Assembly (NCBI GenBank): GCA_018806915.1
Contig: JAGKQI010000093.1
Location: 310,001-374,000, forward strand
Direction of reading: 5' to 3'
DNA from: Phytophthora colocasiae
Lineage: Eukaryota > Oomycota > Peronosporomycetes > Peronosporales > Peronosporaceae
DNA length: 64,000 nt
Each line of letters opens with the position of its first letter. Positions within the stretch are counted from its first letter, which is position 1. Positions 11,539 through 20,638 of the stretch are shown here, piece after piece. Below the pieces are notes generated by a model. The model was given only the letters and a program-made list of their open reading frames with translations, did no database searches and was not told where the DNA came from. A program made the translations under genes and the position numbers.

Positions 11539-13455
11539 ATGCCCTCTGAGTCTTCACTTGTGACTCGCACTCAAGCGCAAGATGCTTCGTCGTGCGTGGC
11601 CCCGGGGCGTCCGTTCCGCGTGGGCAGCGATGGGCTGCCGCTTCTTCCGTGTCACGGGGCGCCCGTGACCATTGCGCCCGCCTCCTCTTGCCTCCCTGCC
11701 GTGGCACAGTTCGGCCACGTCGACAGTCACGAGGACGTGCGGGAACAGCTTGTGAGTCTTTATACGCGCAACCAGCAGATCGAACAGGTCAGCGAGATGA
11801 CGCTACGTATTGACACGGAGCTGGAGCTGCTGAGACGCAGCTGTTTCGCTCAGCGCAACGCTCAATGGGGCAATGCGACACCCGACCTATTCGAGTTCCA
11901 ACCTGTTCCCAATGATACATGGACGCCTCAGCCAGCTAATGACAAGCTATTGCTTCGGAAGATGAAGATGGAAGGGGTATTGGATGGTAGTGGCAAGGAG
12001 TTTTATCCCCCGGACAAATCCAAGGACAAGGAAGATGCGATGGAGTTCGTACGTGACAGACCGTGGCCACCTCGAGAATTTGCGTTAAAACCAGTGACCA
12101 AACCGTCCAGAGGACGTGGAGGAAAACGCAAAGCTGCGCCTATGGCTGCTGTACTGGATCCTGTGCCGGTGTTGGCGAAAACGTGTCTGAACTGTAAGAC
12201 CCAGTCGACACCTCTGTGGCGTACGCAAACCAGGACAAGGAAAGTGAAGAAGCAAGTGGTGGTGAGTGTTGGAGGGGATGCAGCCGCCAGCTTGGCCAAT
12301 GCGTTTATTGCGCAGAATATGGCGAACATTCAGCCGCAGAAAACGGAACTGCGGGAAGTTGACGAGAAGTACGAGGTGGATCTATGCTTGAAGTGCTACT
12401 TGAAGCTGGAGAGAGCTGATCTGTTTGACAAGAAACGAGTTGAGAAGAAGAGAGACGAAAGACGCAAGAAGGACCAGGCAGCTGCTGCAGTGCAGCAGGA
12501 GAAAAAAAGACTGAAGCAACAGATCCACCAGCTCAAGAAGCAGCAGAAGAAACAGGAGAAGCTGGCATATCAAGCAAACGAGTCCGCGCAAGATCAAATG
12601 CAGGATGTTGCATCTCCTGCTGCAGTGATTCTTAAGTTCACGAGAGAGGAGATTGAGGCTGCGACTGCGCCATCCAAAGAGAGGAAGAAGGACCGAAAGC
12701 ACAGCCGCAAGGACAAAAAGAAGAAAAAGAAACATCGGCGCAAGCGTGAACATCTGGAGGACTCCGATAGTGACGGTCCTACTCCGATCCCATCACCCGC
12801 GCAGATGAATGGATATGTGTATGCAGATCGCACCAACGCAACGCCACAAACGTTAACGTATGAAAGCGAGCAGACTTCGGTTGAACAGACAACGGCAGTG
12901 GATGCAGTGGAGGCGTCACACATTGATTTCCATGGAGATGAAGGTGTATCAACACCTGCCAGGTCCTCATCCCGGAAGAGGAAGAGTGTGCAGTATACAG
13001 AGGCCATCGTTCCAGAAGAATCACCTTCTTCTGCCTCAAAGAAGCGCAAAACATCTTCGTCTCGAACTCCACGATCCAAGCGTGCAGCTACGAGTGAAGC
13101 ACCTGTTCCTGCGGCCGTGGCTGCGCCTCCTGTACCGTCGGCAAAGAAGCGTGCTCGGACGAAGAAGGAGCTGGCACGCGAGCGCGAGCTTCGTGCTCTG
13201 GGCCAATACTGTCCGGTCTGCAATGAAGTGTACGAGGACGACGACCAAAGCACGTTTGTATGCTGTGATTCGTGTGAGCTCTGGGTGCACGGCGCCTGCG
13301 ACCCGAGTTTGACCCCGTACGTACCCTGTCTACACATTGAAAACTTGTTAAAAGTACTCACGTGTTTTCCTGTCGTTTATGTATACAGAGCAATTATCGC
13401 GGCCATGACTAACACCGACGATAAGTACATTTGTCCTTTATGTGCAGGACGGTGA
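11539..13455 (+). CDS. GATA-like zinc finger and PHD finger protein
   Basis: A probable nuclear chromatin/transcription protein. From ATG 11539 it carries, at residues ~214-290, a GATA-like finger: TCLNCKTQSTPLWR followed much later by LCLKCYLKLE. Lys/Gln-rich coiled and basic regions follow, then a C-terminal PHD finger from QYCPVCNEVY through CDSCELWVHGACD to YICPLCAGR. An intron at 13317-13388 (phase 2, in frame, GT-AG) removes an unstructured insert from the PHD finger and gives the standard spacing. A second in-frame intron starting at GTGAGT 12262 and ending at AG 12315 or 12339 is likely, and would shorten the unusually long loop between the two CxxC pairs. PHD fingers read histone H3 tails. 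DNA targets are unknown. Confidence 0.8.
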   Translation: MPSESSLVTRTQAQDASSCVAPGRPFRVGSDGLPLLPCHGAPVTIAPASSCLPAVAQFGHVDSHEDVREQLVSLYTRNQQIEQVSEMTLRIDTELELLRRSCFAQRNAQWGNATPDLFEFQPVPNDTWTPQPANDKLLLRKMKMEGVLDGSGKEFYPPDKSKDKEDAMEFVRDRPWPPREFALKPVTKPSRGRGGKRKAAPMAAVLDPVPVLAKTCLNCKTQSTPLWRTQTRTRKVKKQVVVSVGGDAAASLANAFIAQNMANIQPQKTELREVDEKYEVDLCLKCYLKLERADLFDKKRVEKKRDERRKKDQAAAAVQQEKKRLKQQIHQLKKQQKKQEKLAYQANESAQDQMQDVASPAAVILKFTREEIEAATAPSKERKKDRKHSRKDKKKKKKHRRKREHLEDSDSDGPTPIPSPAQMNGYVYADRTNATPQTLTYESEQTSVEQTTAVDAVEASHIDFHGDEGVSTPARSSSRKRKSVQYTEAIVPEESPSSASKKRKTSSSRTPRSKRAATSEAPVPAAVAAPPVPSAKKRARTKKELARERELRALGQYCPVCNEVYEDDDQSTFVCCDSCELWVHGACDPSLTPYVPCLHIENLLKVLTCFPVVYVYRAIIAAMTNTDDKYICPLCAGR

Positions 13456-13693
13456 GTGCTCAGTAATGAGCGTAGGAACCAATTCTGGAGATCTGCAACC
13501 AATAGACCAAGACCACGTTTGAGACTCAACAGTTTATCATTGTTCCATCTCTTCCTTCCGCTCTGTTAAGCCAGCTCGAGAAATGCACTTTGGCTGGCAG
13601 ATACATACTGTAAATTCTCCATCGCTTCAACTACTGCGTCTGCACAGCAACAACCAATATGAAAAGTCACTTCACACCTCGTTGTGGCCTCCG
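13456..13693. terminator. shared 3' region of convergent GATA/PHD and Argonaute genes
   Basis: The 238 bp between two convergent stop codons hold both 3' untranslated regions. No gene was seen, and no clear AATAAA signal on either strand. Confidence 0.4.
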
Positions 13694-16600
13694 TTACACG
13701 TAGAACATGCAGTCAAGCATGTTCTTGTGCAGTCCCGCGAAGTCGAAGCTGGACGAGATCGAAACGTTGGACGCCGTGTCCGACGAGCCTTCGTAAAGGA
13801 AGAACCGGGCCCGTCCAGCTGCCAAATGCGCGTAGTAAGCAGGCGTCACAAACGACACCGAGCGCGTGCAGCGCGCAAATGTGTATCCCAAGTGATACGT
13901 CAGACGCTGCACCTCATCCGCGGACATCATGTTCTCATCATGCAGCACGGTGTAGTGACAGGGGACACTGGTGCCCTGAATTCCGCTATGGCCGTACAGG
14001 AAAAAGTCGAACCGGTGAGGGTTGACCACGGTCCTGTCCAGCACCGTGCCCGGCACCACATTTCCTTCGCGGTCGGCATTGCGGTGGTCCACCGGGAACG
14101 CACGTGTGTGGTGGCGCTTATTGACAACTACGAACGTCACGGGCGGGTTGTAGTCGTCCGACAGCATCTTGAACGCCCTGCGCAGAGCCCGCATTTCACT
14201 CTGCAGAATGTCGTAGAACCGCCCTTCGCTCACTCCATCGCGGTAGTAGATAACGCGCTGGGGCTGTCGGCTGGTGCTCTGGTAAAACGCCATGAAGAGA
14301 TCGTGAAGCATGTGCGGGAGTTGCTGAACGTCATTGGCTGCCTTCTGCGCTGCCACGCGACCAATGTACTTCCCCGAGTACGCGTCCATTGAGGCCACCA
14401 CCGATACAATCGATGGACGAGAGCCCATACCAGAGCGAGGATGCTCCACATCGGCCCCGATAATGATAGTTGGCTGCGTACTGATCAACGGCAAGGGATC
14501 ACGGAGGATTGAGTTCTTACCACCCAACTTCATGTTCATCTTCAGACAGATATTGGCGCAGGTTTGAGGGTTCCCTTTGCGTAGGTTCGCTGCAACGACA
14601 CATTGACTGGGGATTCCCAGCACTGTATCAGACATGCGCTTAATCCGGCCATACGAGACAGAGCCTTTATCTTGTTTAATGACCATGATAAGCTGCGGAG
14701 AACCATCGCCGCGATTCTCCAGATCATTAAAGCACTTTTTCATCAGATCCTCCACCTCCGTGTGGGATGCAAAGCGATCGACTACAGGCGGATTTCGACA
14801 CTCCACAGAAAGACCACACTTGCTTGCAGTGCTCACCATGAGCCTGATAAAATTGTCAACATCTCGTGGGCTCACGTTAGCGTCCACCACAACACCCCAG
14901 TTACGGAGTACAGCACCGCATACGAACCTCTTGTCTTTTAAGTTCCACTGACCACGCGATGGTCTCTCCGACACATTCGCGTACTGAACATCCGGGGCGT
15001 TAAGCACACGGACGTCTGTCGTTTCAAGAGTTTGGTTGACCTTCATGCCGAATGTCTCTAGGTACGGGTCGTTCTCAAAGCCAGCTTGACGGATCTGTTC
15101 CAAGACATTATTTTGACGCACACTTGGTGGTTGGTTTGTCTGCCGAATAATCTCTGCTGTATCCAGATCATTGATATTCGGGCATCGCTGCCCTGGCGCA
15201 ACTTCACACAGCTCAATCGGCAGCCAGTTCTCTCGTCCTGCTCTCTTGCTCCCAACGTTTACGAGTGGTAGGTTTGGGTACTGAAGATTTAAGCTGTACT
15301 TCCTGGAAAAATACTCAGTGACGCTCATTATCTCGCCCTTGATGTCCACCTTGGTTTGGTCAGCTCGATCTGGGCTGATGCCGAAGATGGGACGTTGCCG
15401 GTCTTTTCTGTGAGTAGGAACCACCTCCAATTTGCGTAGAGATCGCGCCAAGTTCCTCATATCTCGCTCAGAGATATTGTGAACTTCAGTTGGATAACGC
15501 GCGTTTAGAGCTGCGAGAACAAGCTTCATGAGTTCACCCGGCTCAAAAAACACGGTGGCGGCTTGATCCACGTTCATCAAGAGCTTCTTCTCCGCGACAC
15601 GAATGGCCTGGTGGTATCCCCAACACAATTCCTTCCCACCCTTAAGCACGTGTGTTTTTTTCATGGTGAAGAAATTTCGACCAACAGAGATCAGACGTTG
15701 GGCTCCTAGATGGCGAGCAACGATGTCCAATGCCTGGAGAACCGGCATCACGTTTTCGTCCGGGTTGTTGTAGTGATTCTCCACATTGCCGACAGCAATT
15801 GTCTCGGCGAGTTTCATCTTGACAGTGAACGTCGGTGGCCCTCGGAAGCCTCGCTGCTGCGATCTATCTCGATTGCCGTCGGGATCTACGTCAGGAAAAT
15901 CACGGTTGTTCCATTCAAACTTCTGTGGCGAATATAATGCAGACATACCATCGTGTACTACACGAATGCCACCCAGATCGGCCTCGTACTGCTGCAGCGC
16001 AGCGTTGATTACCTTGCGCACAATCGACCGAGAGAGAGGTCTCTCCACACGCGGAGCTTCCGTAGCCAGGTCACCTTTGAACGTCGGGTGTTCACCTCCA
16101 CGCAGGTCCATACGTTCATCAGGTCGCGGAGAACGTACAACGTCCACATGGTACTTAAAGATCTCCACCGGTGCTCTGTCCAAGGAGATACCGAAGTAAT
16201 TGACGGTTACTCGCTGTGCCTTTCCTTCCCGCCCGAATCCTGGGCGTCGACAAATCTTCGTCTCACGTTGCAAGTCGACATCTTCGTCGTCAACCTCGAG
16301 CGGAGGAGCTCGACCGGTCCACAAGTCCTGCAGGCGAGGGTCCATAATCGTGTCGCCAATAGATTCATAACCACAGCCGTCGATCTCACCGACGCCTGAG
16401 CTTCTTTCTGCTCGCCCTCCTCCGTAACCTTCGCCAACTCCACCACCGTTGCGATTTCCTTCGCCATTAAAGCTCCGGTACCCTCTTCCACTATCACCAT
16501 TGCGGTCATCCCGGGCATTGCCGAAGCTTCGGCTCTGGCGACGATCTTCTGAATCATAACGATTCTTCCCGTTGCCACCGTATCCGCGGTTGTTACGGGA

Positions 16601-17284
16601 GTCTGAATCGCCGTAATTGTTTCTACGAGAACTCGAGCTGCCGTTACTCGTATAGCCGCGGTTGTCACGGCTGCCTGTGTTGCTGTAGGCGTTGCTACGA
16701 GAACCGGAGCAGCCATTACTGGCATAGGTTCGGTTATCACGCGTGTGTGTCGGCCCGTCGCGAGAATTCCAGTCACCTCCACCGCGGGTATCACGATTCT
16801 CTTGTAGGGTGTAGTAGGAGTTGTCACTGTAGCGTCTTCCGTAAGACCCACCATATCCGCTCTGATTGCCTTCGTAGGCGGATTGCTCGTACGAACCGGA
16901 GGAGCGACCTTGATCATTTCTGCTGGATGTGTAGTTGTAGCTACCTCGAGACCCGTCACCGTAGTCTCGAGATCTGTCGTCGTAGCTATAGTAATTGTCC
17001 CCTTGGTCTTCACGGCCACTGTCGTAACTTCTGCCATCGTATTCTCGGCCTCTCTCTCCGTGGTTTCCCGAGGAAGTGGCATAGCTTCCGTTGTAAGATG
17101 ATTCTTGACCGCGATAATCATTCTCCCTACTGTAGCTCCTGTTTAATGAGCCGTAGTTGTAGTTGTCTCTGCGGTAGGAGTCACGAAAGCTTGAACTCGA
17201 GTTGGAGTTGCCTCCATAGCCCCCACGACCGTCGTAGGAGTTGTAATCTCGATCTTCGTATCCTCCTTGATGACCGTAACCCAT
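13694..17284 (-). CDS. AGO: Argonaute protein
   Basis: A single-exon 1196-residue Argonaute, the small-RNA-guided effector of silencing. Residues 1 to ~310 are a low-complexity Gly/Arg/Ser/Tyr/Asn region with many RGG/RGY-like motifs. Next come the N domain, linker 1 (VGRNFFTMKK), PAZ (about 560-690, ending VGSKRAGRENWLPIELCEV), MID, and PIWI (~910-1180). PIWI catalytic positions read Asp945 (GADVEHP), Asp1016 (YYRDGVSEG) and His1153 (PAYYAHLA). The position usually occupied by the glutamate finger (E in AQxHRQE) appears to be Asp985 in AQKAAND. The protein ends FYV rather than the common FA. Long antisense ORFs in this gene come from its biased N-terminal codons. Activity is plausible but not shown. 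Confidence 0.95.
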   Translation of the reverse strand: MGYGHQGGYEDRDYNSYDGRGGYGGNSNSSSSFRDSYRRDNYNYGSLNRSYSRENDYRGQESSYNGSYATSSGNHGERGREYDGRSYDSGREDQGDNYYSYDDRSRDYGDGSRGSYNYTSSRNDQGRSSGSYEQSAYEGNQSGYGGSYGRRYSDNSYYTLQENRDTRGGGDWNSRDGPTHTRDNRTYASNGCSGSRSNAYSNTGSRDNRGYTSNGSSSSRRNNYGDSDSRNNRGYGGNGKNRYDSEDRRQSRSFGNARDDRNGDSGRGYRSFNGEGNRNGGGVGEGYGGGRAERSSGVGEIDGCGYESIGDTIMDPRLQDLWTGRAPPLEVDDEDVDLQRETKICRRPGFGREGKAQRVTVNYFGISLDRAPVEIFKYHVDVVRSPRPDERMDLRGGEHPTFKGDLATEAPRVERPLSRSIVRKVINAALQQYEADLGGIRVVHDGMSALYSPQKFEWNNRDFPDVDPDGNRDRSQQRGFRGPPTFTVKMKLAETIAVGNVENHYNNPDENVMPVLQALDIVARHLGAQRLISVGRNFFTMKKTHVLKGGKELCWGYHQAIRVAEKKLLMNVDQAATVFFEPGELMKLVLAALNARYPTEVHNISERDMRNLARSLRKLEVVPTHRKDRQRPIFGISPDRADQTKVDIKGEIMSVTEYFSRKYSLNLQYPNLPLVNVGSKRAGRENWLPIELCEVAPGQRCPNINDLDTAEIIRQTNQPPSVRQNNVLEQIRQAGFENDPYLETFGMKVNQTLETTDVRVLNAPDVQYANVSERPSRGQWNLKDKRFVCGAVLRNWGVVVDANVSPRDVDNFIRLMVSTASKCGLSVECRNPPVVDRFASHTEVEDLMKKCFNDLENRGDGSPQLIMVIKQDKGSVSYGRIKRMSDTVLGIPSQCVVAANLRKGNPQTCANICLKMNMKLGGKNSILRDPLPLISTQPTIIIGADVEHPRSGMGSRPSIVSVVASMDAYSGKYIGRVAAQKAANDVQQLPHMLHDLFMAFYQSTSRQPQRVIYYRDGVSEGRFYDILQSEMRALRRAFKMLSDDYNPPVTFVVVNKRHHTRAFPVDHRNADREGNVVPGTVLDRTVVNPHRFDFFLYGHSGIQGTSVPCHYTVLHDENMMSADEVQRLTYHLGYTFARCTRSVSFVTPAYYAHLAAGRARFFLYEGSSDTASNVSISSSFDFAGLHKNMLDCMFYV

Positions 17285-17668
17285 GTTGCTCTGTGCCGCT
17301 CGTTGCTGGTTGTCAACTGACCCAGGATATTGAGTGGCTAATGTGACTTGAACTCACCTAACTTCCTCGAGAAACCTGCTCATTTTGACCTCCGTTGAGC
17401 AGCTTCCCAGTCCGCAGCGTCGATTCACCGGAAGGAATCGCATCGGGACACGACGAACGCCAGCGCGGACGAGGTGCAGCAACCACCGAGCAACCACCGA
17501 CCGAAGGGTAAGGGCCAGGATCAAGACACGGCGTCATGTACTACGTAGTACTACTGTATTAACAACTACATGTATAGCGTTTTTTTTATTATAATTTGAT
17601 AAAGATGGTGTGAAAGACACCACTTTCTACACAGTTGACAACCACAGACAGAGACTTTTGGCTCGAAG
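17285..17668. promoter_or_regulatory. divergent promoter region between Argonaute and small mitochondrial gene
   Basis: About 384 bp between opposite start codons, so it should contain both promoters. The stretch at 17565-17600 is AT-rich. No certain initiator element was found. Confidence 0.4.
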
Positions 17669-18142
17669 ATGTTTGCTGTACGTGGGATCCGCCGCCTCTC
17701 GACGGCAGCTCCTCGCAAAGGTAAGCTGCAGAATAACCTGTGCATTCTCTATGCATTTGAGGTTAACCCTTGTCTTGTCTTGTTGTTGTTGTTAGAATAC
17801 CCTACGTCTTTCATCTCGCACCTTCGCACACAGAAGCTCAATGTGTTCAACATTGGTGTGGCGTTCCTGACGCTGTCGCTGTCGTCACAGATGGTGTCGT
17901 ACAAGCAGCGCTATGAGGCTGTGCAGGGTGAGAAGGAGCAGCTGAGTGAGAAGGTGGAAGTGCTGGAGAAGATTGTGCTGGATCTGGGTGGCAAACTGCC
18001 CGATGACGACGCTCTGGAAAAGGCTAAGGAGGCCGCCAAGGAGGCAGAAGCGAAGGCTCTGCGTGACCGTGAGGAAGAAGCCAAGGCCCTCGCAGCCCTG
18101 ACTGGGGACGACAAGAAGGGCAAGAAGAGCAAGCTTATTTAG
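17669..18142 (+). CDS. small mitochondrial-type membrane protein with C-terminal coiled coil
   Basis: Two exons, 17669-17720 and 17796-18142; the 75-bp GT-AG intron is in frame. The spliced product is about 132 residues. It begins with a short Arg-rich presequence (MFAVRGIRRLSTAAPRK), has one hydrophobic segment (NVFNIGVAFLTLSLSSQ), and ends in a long charged helix rich in Glu, Lys and Ala with a Lys-rich tip (DDKKGKKSK). Localisation in a mitochondrial membrane with a soluble coiled coil is inferred. I do not recognise an ortholog. Convergent with AP-3 sigma. Confidence 0.65.
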   Translation: MFAVRGIRRLSTAAPRKGKLQNNLCILYAFEVNPCLVLLLLLEYPTSFISHLRTQKLNVFNIGVAFLTLSLSSQMVSYKQRYEAVQGEKEQLSEKVEVLEKIVLDLGGKLPDDDALEKAKEAAKEAEAKALRDREEEAKALAALTGDDKKGKKSKLI

Positions 18143-18256
18143 GCCTGAGAGAAGCAGAAGGCCATAGAAGATAGCTGACTGTACGTAACGAGACGTCAAA
18201 ATCGATCGATACACTGATGTTGCTGATGTCCAGAACTTGGTCCTCGTTTTGCTGTG

Positions 18257-18958
18257 TTACTTCTTGATGGTGGACTGCAATGAGCGTCTGGACGAGATGT
18301 TGTCCATGCGATTCATCTCGTTCACAGCCGTCAATACTTCATTGATGTTGGTCTCCAGTACCATTCCTCCCATGACGATCTCGTCCAGTGCATAGTGCAC
18401 CTTGTCACTGTGGAAAATCAAATCCAGCTCACACACATTCTCAAAGATCTTGTCCAGCGTCTCCACAAACACTATAGATCAACCAGTACATCAGACATGT
18501 CCCCCCCTTCAGCATTATTGCAACAACCTCGAGCGTACCTTGAATCAAATCCAAAATGCCGAGATCACTCTCCTGTTTGTCCACCGCGAACACAAAGTAC
18601 AGAGTTGCGTAGTGTCGGTAGATCAACTTCACGCCATCTCCCCAATACCGCACCCTATCACCACCAAGCCAGCGTCAACCACATATGTACCCATTTTTCA
18701 TTGTAACGAACTACTGCAATCTACGTACGTGCCCTCGAGGAAGTTACAGAGCGTGTCAGGACGCTTGGACACCTGCGTATAAATGTCTCGGATCACAGCC
18801 TGCTGCTCAGCATCAGGCTACCAAAACGATACACCACATTAGCAGTTATGCATAGTTTAATATACCTGCAAAACGGCATGTAGACGTACCACGTGCTCGT
18901 AGAACTTGACGATACGCGGCTTGCCGTGGTTGTTGACGATGAGGATCCCCTTGATCAT
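18257..18958 (-). CDS. AP3S: AP-3 adaptor complex sigma subunit
   Basis: The small subunit of the AP-3 clathrin-type adaptor, which sorts cargo from endosomes or Golgi to lysosome/vacuole-like organelles. Reading the reverse strand from ATG 18958, the first exon gives MIKGILIVNNHGKPRIVKFY, the family opening. Later exons contain LIYRHYATLYFVFAVD, ESDLGILDLIQ, VFVETLDKIFENVCELDL and EIVMGGMVLETNINEV, all closer to AP-3 than to AP-1 or AP-2 sigma. Three short introns interrupt it (one at about 18482-18540). The C-terminal tail is short (SLQSTIKK), lacking the extended animal tail. Confidence 0.9.
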
Positions 18959-19074
18959 CTTGGACAAAAAATCATCAGTCTACCTAGTTTCATATTAGAC
19001 CTCTCGTAATGCATATCCATAACTAATTGGTTGAAAATCATCTGCAAAAAATAGATCCGAGACTTTTCTCGACC
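18959..19074. promoter_or_regulatory. compact bidirectional promoter, AP-3 sigma / BTB gene
   Basis: Only 116 bp separate the two divergent start codons. On the + strand TCATCTGCAAAAAAT at about 19038-19052 resembles the oomycete initiator/flanking element, some 25-35 bp before the BTB start. Confidence 0.45.
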
Positions 19075-20463
19075 ATGGCAGGAACGTCCACAAGTGCTCG
19101 GGCTGGCGACGCACGTCGCTCTCGTCATGGCTCTAACAGCGTCGAGTTTCGAGGCAGAAGACGTGCTCAAGTCGGACGGCAATCGGCTGGTAGTTCGGAG
19201 GATATGGAAGATGCGGAGGAAGACTCAGATGACGAAGAAGAGACACAGATCCCTCTTGAGGACCAAATGACACAACAACTGCCGGACACACAGCGAGACA
19301 CGAGTCCTCCGCCGATCCAAAGACGCTCTCCACCTACTTCTCCACCTCTACCAATGACTGAATCAATAGCAGGGTCACCTACAGGTCCTCCAGCTGCCAA
19401 TGTAGACCCTCCAGCTCCTCCAGCAACCAACTTATCCCCATTTGCAGACGTCGAGTCGACGCCACAGTCCAATGAGGACGAAGATTCAAGGTCAGAGACC
19501 TCGTCTGAGTTGAGTCTAGGCTCTGTAAAGCCCGGAAGGCGTCGGAGTACCAGGAAACGCGTGTCGACAGCATGTTCAGACCACCGGAATTTATCTGAAA
19601 GGATGAAGAAGGCAGTGGCGTGTGAGGAAGACGGAGAAGAAAGCTTTGGCAAGTCGATGATTGGAGCAGATGTGGTGCTTTGTGTCAGATATGGAGAGAG
19701 TCGCAAAAAATCCAACGGAAATGGGAGCACAACGACTAATGGAAGTAAACCTGGAGGTGTTCGGCGCTTTCACGCACACAGATTCATTCTGGCAGCGAGC
19801 TCTCCGCCATTTCGGGCGATGCTAATGGGAAGCATGCGTGAGTCATCACGGCGGGATGTAGAGTTGCATGACATTGAGCCGAATATTGTGGAGAAGATGC
19901 TGCTCTTTATCTATACAGGAGACGTGGTGCTGGATCTGGAGAGTGTGCTGGGGCTCTTGATTGCTGCAGAAATGTATGAATTGGCTGCACTCGGAGAAAT
20001 GTGCAAGGGTTTTGTGCTTAAGTATGCGCACGAAGTGTTTTGTGATCCCCAGATCGTGCAGATTCCAGAGAAGATATTGCTGGAACTCGTTCCACAGGAT
20101 GAGCTGCAGATTCGAGAGCTGGCATTAATGGAGGCGCTGGTCATGTGGGGCGAGTCTCGTGTGGCTAACGCTGACAAGTCGTTGGGAGATCTACTGGCGG
20201 AAATGATGGAGTTCGTCCGTTTTCCTACGATGAGCGTCAGTGATTTATATGGTAAAGTTCGGCCGCTGGTGAATGACGGGGTTATCCGCGAGCACCTTCT
20301 TACAGAAGCACTTTTCAATCATCTGAAATGGGGCTCGCAAACAGGAATTGCATCGAAGCGAGCGAAGCCGCGAGCACTCACGGCCTCGCTTCGCAAGCGC
20401 AAACGCGTATCATTTACCCAGCACGTCACGTTCGAAACAGCACCACAAGGACAGGAAGCATGA
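19075..20463 (+). CDS. BTB/BACK domain protein
   Basis: A single-exon 462-residue protein. Start ATG 19075 has a strong context (GACCATGGC). The frame is open upstream but without an ATG. Residues 1 to ~190 are a disordered acidic and Pro/Ser-rich region. The BTB/POZ domain follows (~195-310: GADVVLCV, FHAHRFILAASSPPFRAML, LLFIYTGDV) with an insert rich in Asn, Gly and Ser. A BACK-like helical region follows (ALMEALVMWGESR, VRFPTMS). The C-terminus has basic clusters (KRAKPR, RKRKRVSF) that look like nuclear localisation signals. BTB-BACK proteins usually act as substrate adaptors for CUL3 ubiquitin ligases; that role is inferred here. Confidence 0.85.
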   Translation: MAGTSTSARAGDARRSRHGSNSVEFRGRRRAQVGRQSAGSSEDMEDAEEDSDDEEETQIPLEDQMTQQLPDTQRDTSPPPIQRRSPPTSPPLPMTESIAGSPTGPPAANVDPPAPPATNLSPFADVESTPQSNEDEDSRSETSSELSLGSVKPGRRRSTRKRVSTACSDHRNLSERMKKAVACEEDGEESFGKSMIGADVVLCVRYGESRKKSNGNGSTTTNGSKPGGVRRFHAHRFILAASSPPFRAMLMGSMRESSRRDVELHDIEPNIVEKMLLFIYTGDVVLDLESVLGLLIAAEMYELAALGEMCKGFVLKYAHEVFCDPQIVQIPEKILLELVPQDELQIRELALMEALVMWGESRVANADKSLGDLLAEMMEFVRFPTMSVSDLYGKVRPLVNDGVIREHLLTEALFNHLKWGSQTGIASKRAKPRALTASLRKRKRVSFTQHVTFETAPQGQEA

Positions 20464-20638
20464 GGAAATACGAGTCCTAAGACTACTAGGAAGTTTATAG
20501 TTCAGCAAAGGAGCAAGTTCTCACGTTAAGGTTATTTAGGCTGTAACGTTTTCAACGTAGGATCACTCACTTGTCGGTGCCGATATAATGATCCTTTGCT
20601 CAGTTGTTGCTTCTTCAAACAAAACGAAGCCTTGCTGG

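Noticed and set aside
12594..13361. 255-codon antisense ORF in the GATA/PHD gene
   Set aside because: Antisense shadow of Lys- and Ser-rich coding; no family features.
16207..17121. 304-codon ORF in a second frame inside Argonaute
   Set aside because: Product is a Thr/Val/Ala-rich string caused by the Gly/Arg/Ser repeat codons of the real frame.
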